From Strigomonas culicis (Eukaryota; Euglenozoa; Kinetoplastea; Trypanosomatida; Trypanosomatidae): 33,437 bases of DNA. Of the stretch, positions 33,402 to 33,437 are shown piece by piece. Position 1 is the first letter of the stretch, and each line of letters begins with the position of its first letter. The translations under genes were made by a program, and so were the position numbers. The notes below the pieces were generated by a model that saw nothing but the letters and a program-made list of their open reading frames with translations, was not told the DNA's origin and did no database searches. Location: contig AUXH01000159.1 of assembly GCA_000482145.1 (NCBI GenBank), forward strand, positions 1 through 33,437. Reading direction: 5' to 3'.

Positions 33402-33437
<36 letters not shown>
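33402..33437 (+). repeat. CT microsatellite running off the window end
   Basis: At least 18 CT units continue to the last base. By analogy with 19017-19041 and 29888-29927 it is probably the pyrimidine tract of the next gene's trans-splice acceptor. Confidence 0.85.

Noticed and set aside
1..33437. tRNA, rRNA, CRISPR arrays, insertion sequences or retroelements
   Set aside because: I saw no tRNA B-box sequence, no spaced direct repeats of CRISPR type, and no transposase or reverse transcriptase motifs. Repeats are simple sequence or the coding duplicate at 17721/21226.

Overview
The window reads as nuclear DNA of a kinetoplastid flagellate, most likely a trypanosomatid. All sixteen genes I can support lie on the + strand, have no introns, and are separated by AT-rich spacers with no recognisable promoters. 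Almost every start codon is preceded by a pyrimidine-rich tract and an AG. This is the usual layout of a polycistronic gene cluster matured by spliced-leader trans-splicing and coupled polyadenylation. Coding regions are GC-rich (extreme in the gene at 29958-32165), while spacers are dominated by poly-A/poly-T, TA, CT, GT and ATA simple repeats. TAA, TAG and TGA all serve as stops, so the standard genetic code applies. I cannot name the species from sequence alone.

Layout. 1-1353: 3' part of an unrecognised acidic/alanine-rich protein. 2158-5247: large multidomain protein with C2-like sandwiches and two C-terminal ubiquitin-like folds. 5775-7745: helical, possibly PPR-like protein. 8019-9950 and 10359-11108: two neighbouring membrane proteins, the second a PRA1-family protein and the first apparently a strongly diverged relative. 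12042-22419: a block of three TauE/SafE (TSUP) type transporters at 12042, 16926 and 20344, separated by a GST-fold protein resembling the N-terminal half of eEF1B-gamma (15456) and an orphan (19108). 23489-24232: ribulose-phosphate 3-epimerase. 24678-26120: orphan, possibly mitochondrial. 26366-28027: divergent PROPPIN (Atg18/WIPI-like) beta-propeller. 28381-29367: membrane-anchored short-chain dehydrogenase of the 3-ketoacyl-CoA reductase type. 29958-32165: very GC-rich orphan with a possible mitochondrial leader. 32444-33175: SWEET sugar transporter. The window ends in a CT tract that probably belongs to the splice acceptor of the next gene.

As expected for kinetoplastids, neighbouring genes do not form one pathway. 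The one clear thematic cluster is the TauE/SafE block. Its second and third members share a 128-nt in-frame segment identical at every base, embedded in clearly diverged sequence; this is the most striking feature of the window. A second theme is upstream AUGs in predicted 5' leaders. Two leaders carry minimal AUG-stop elements (19078-19083 and 26358-26363), and a third has two short uORFs, one of which overlaps the main start. Transcription in these organisms is largely unregulated gene by gene, so such leader and 3' UTR elements are plausible control points.
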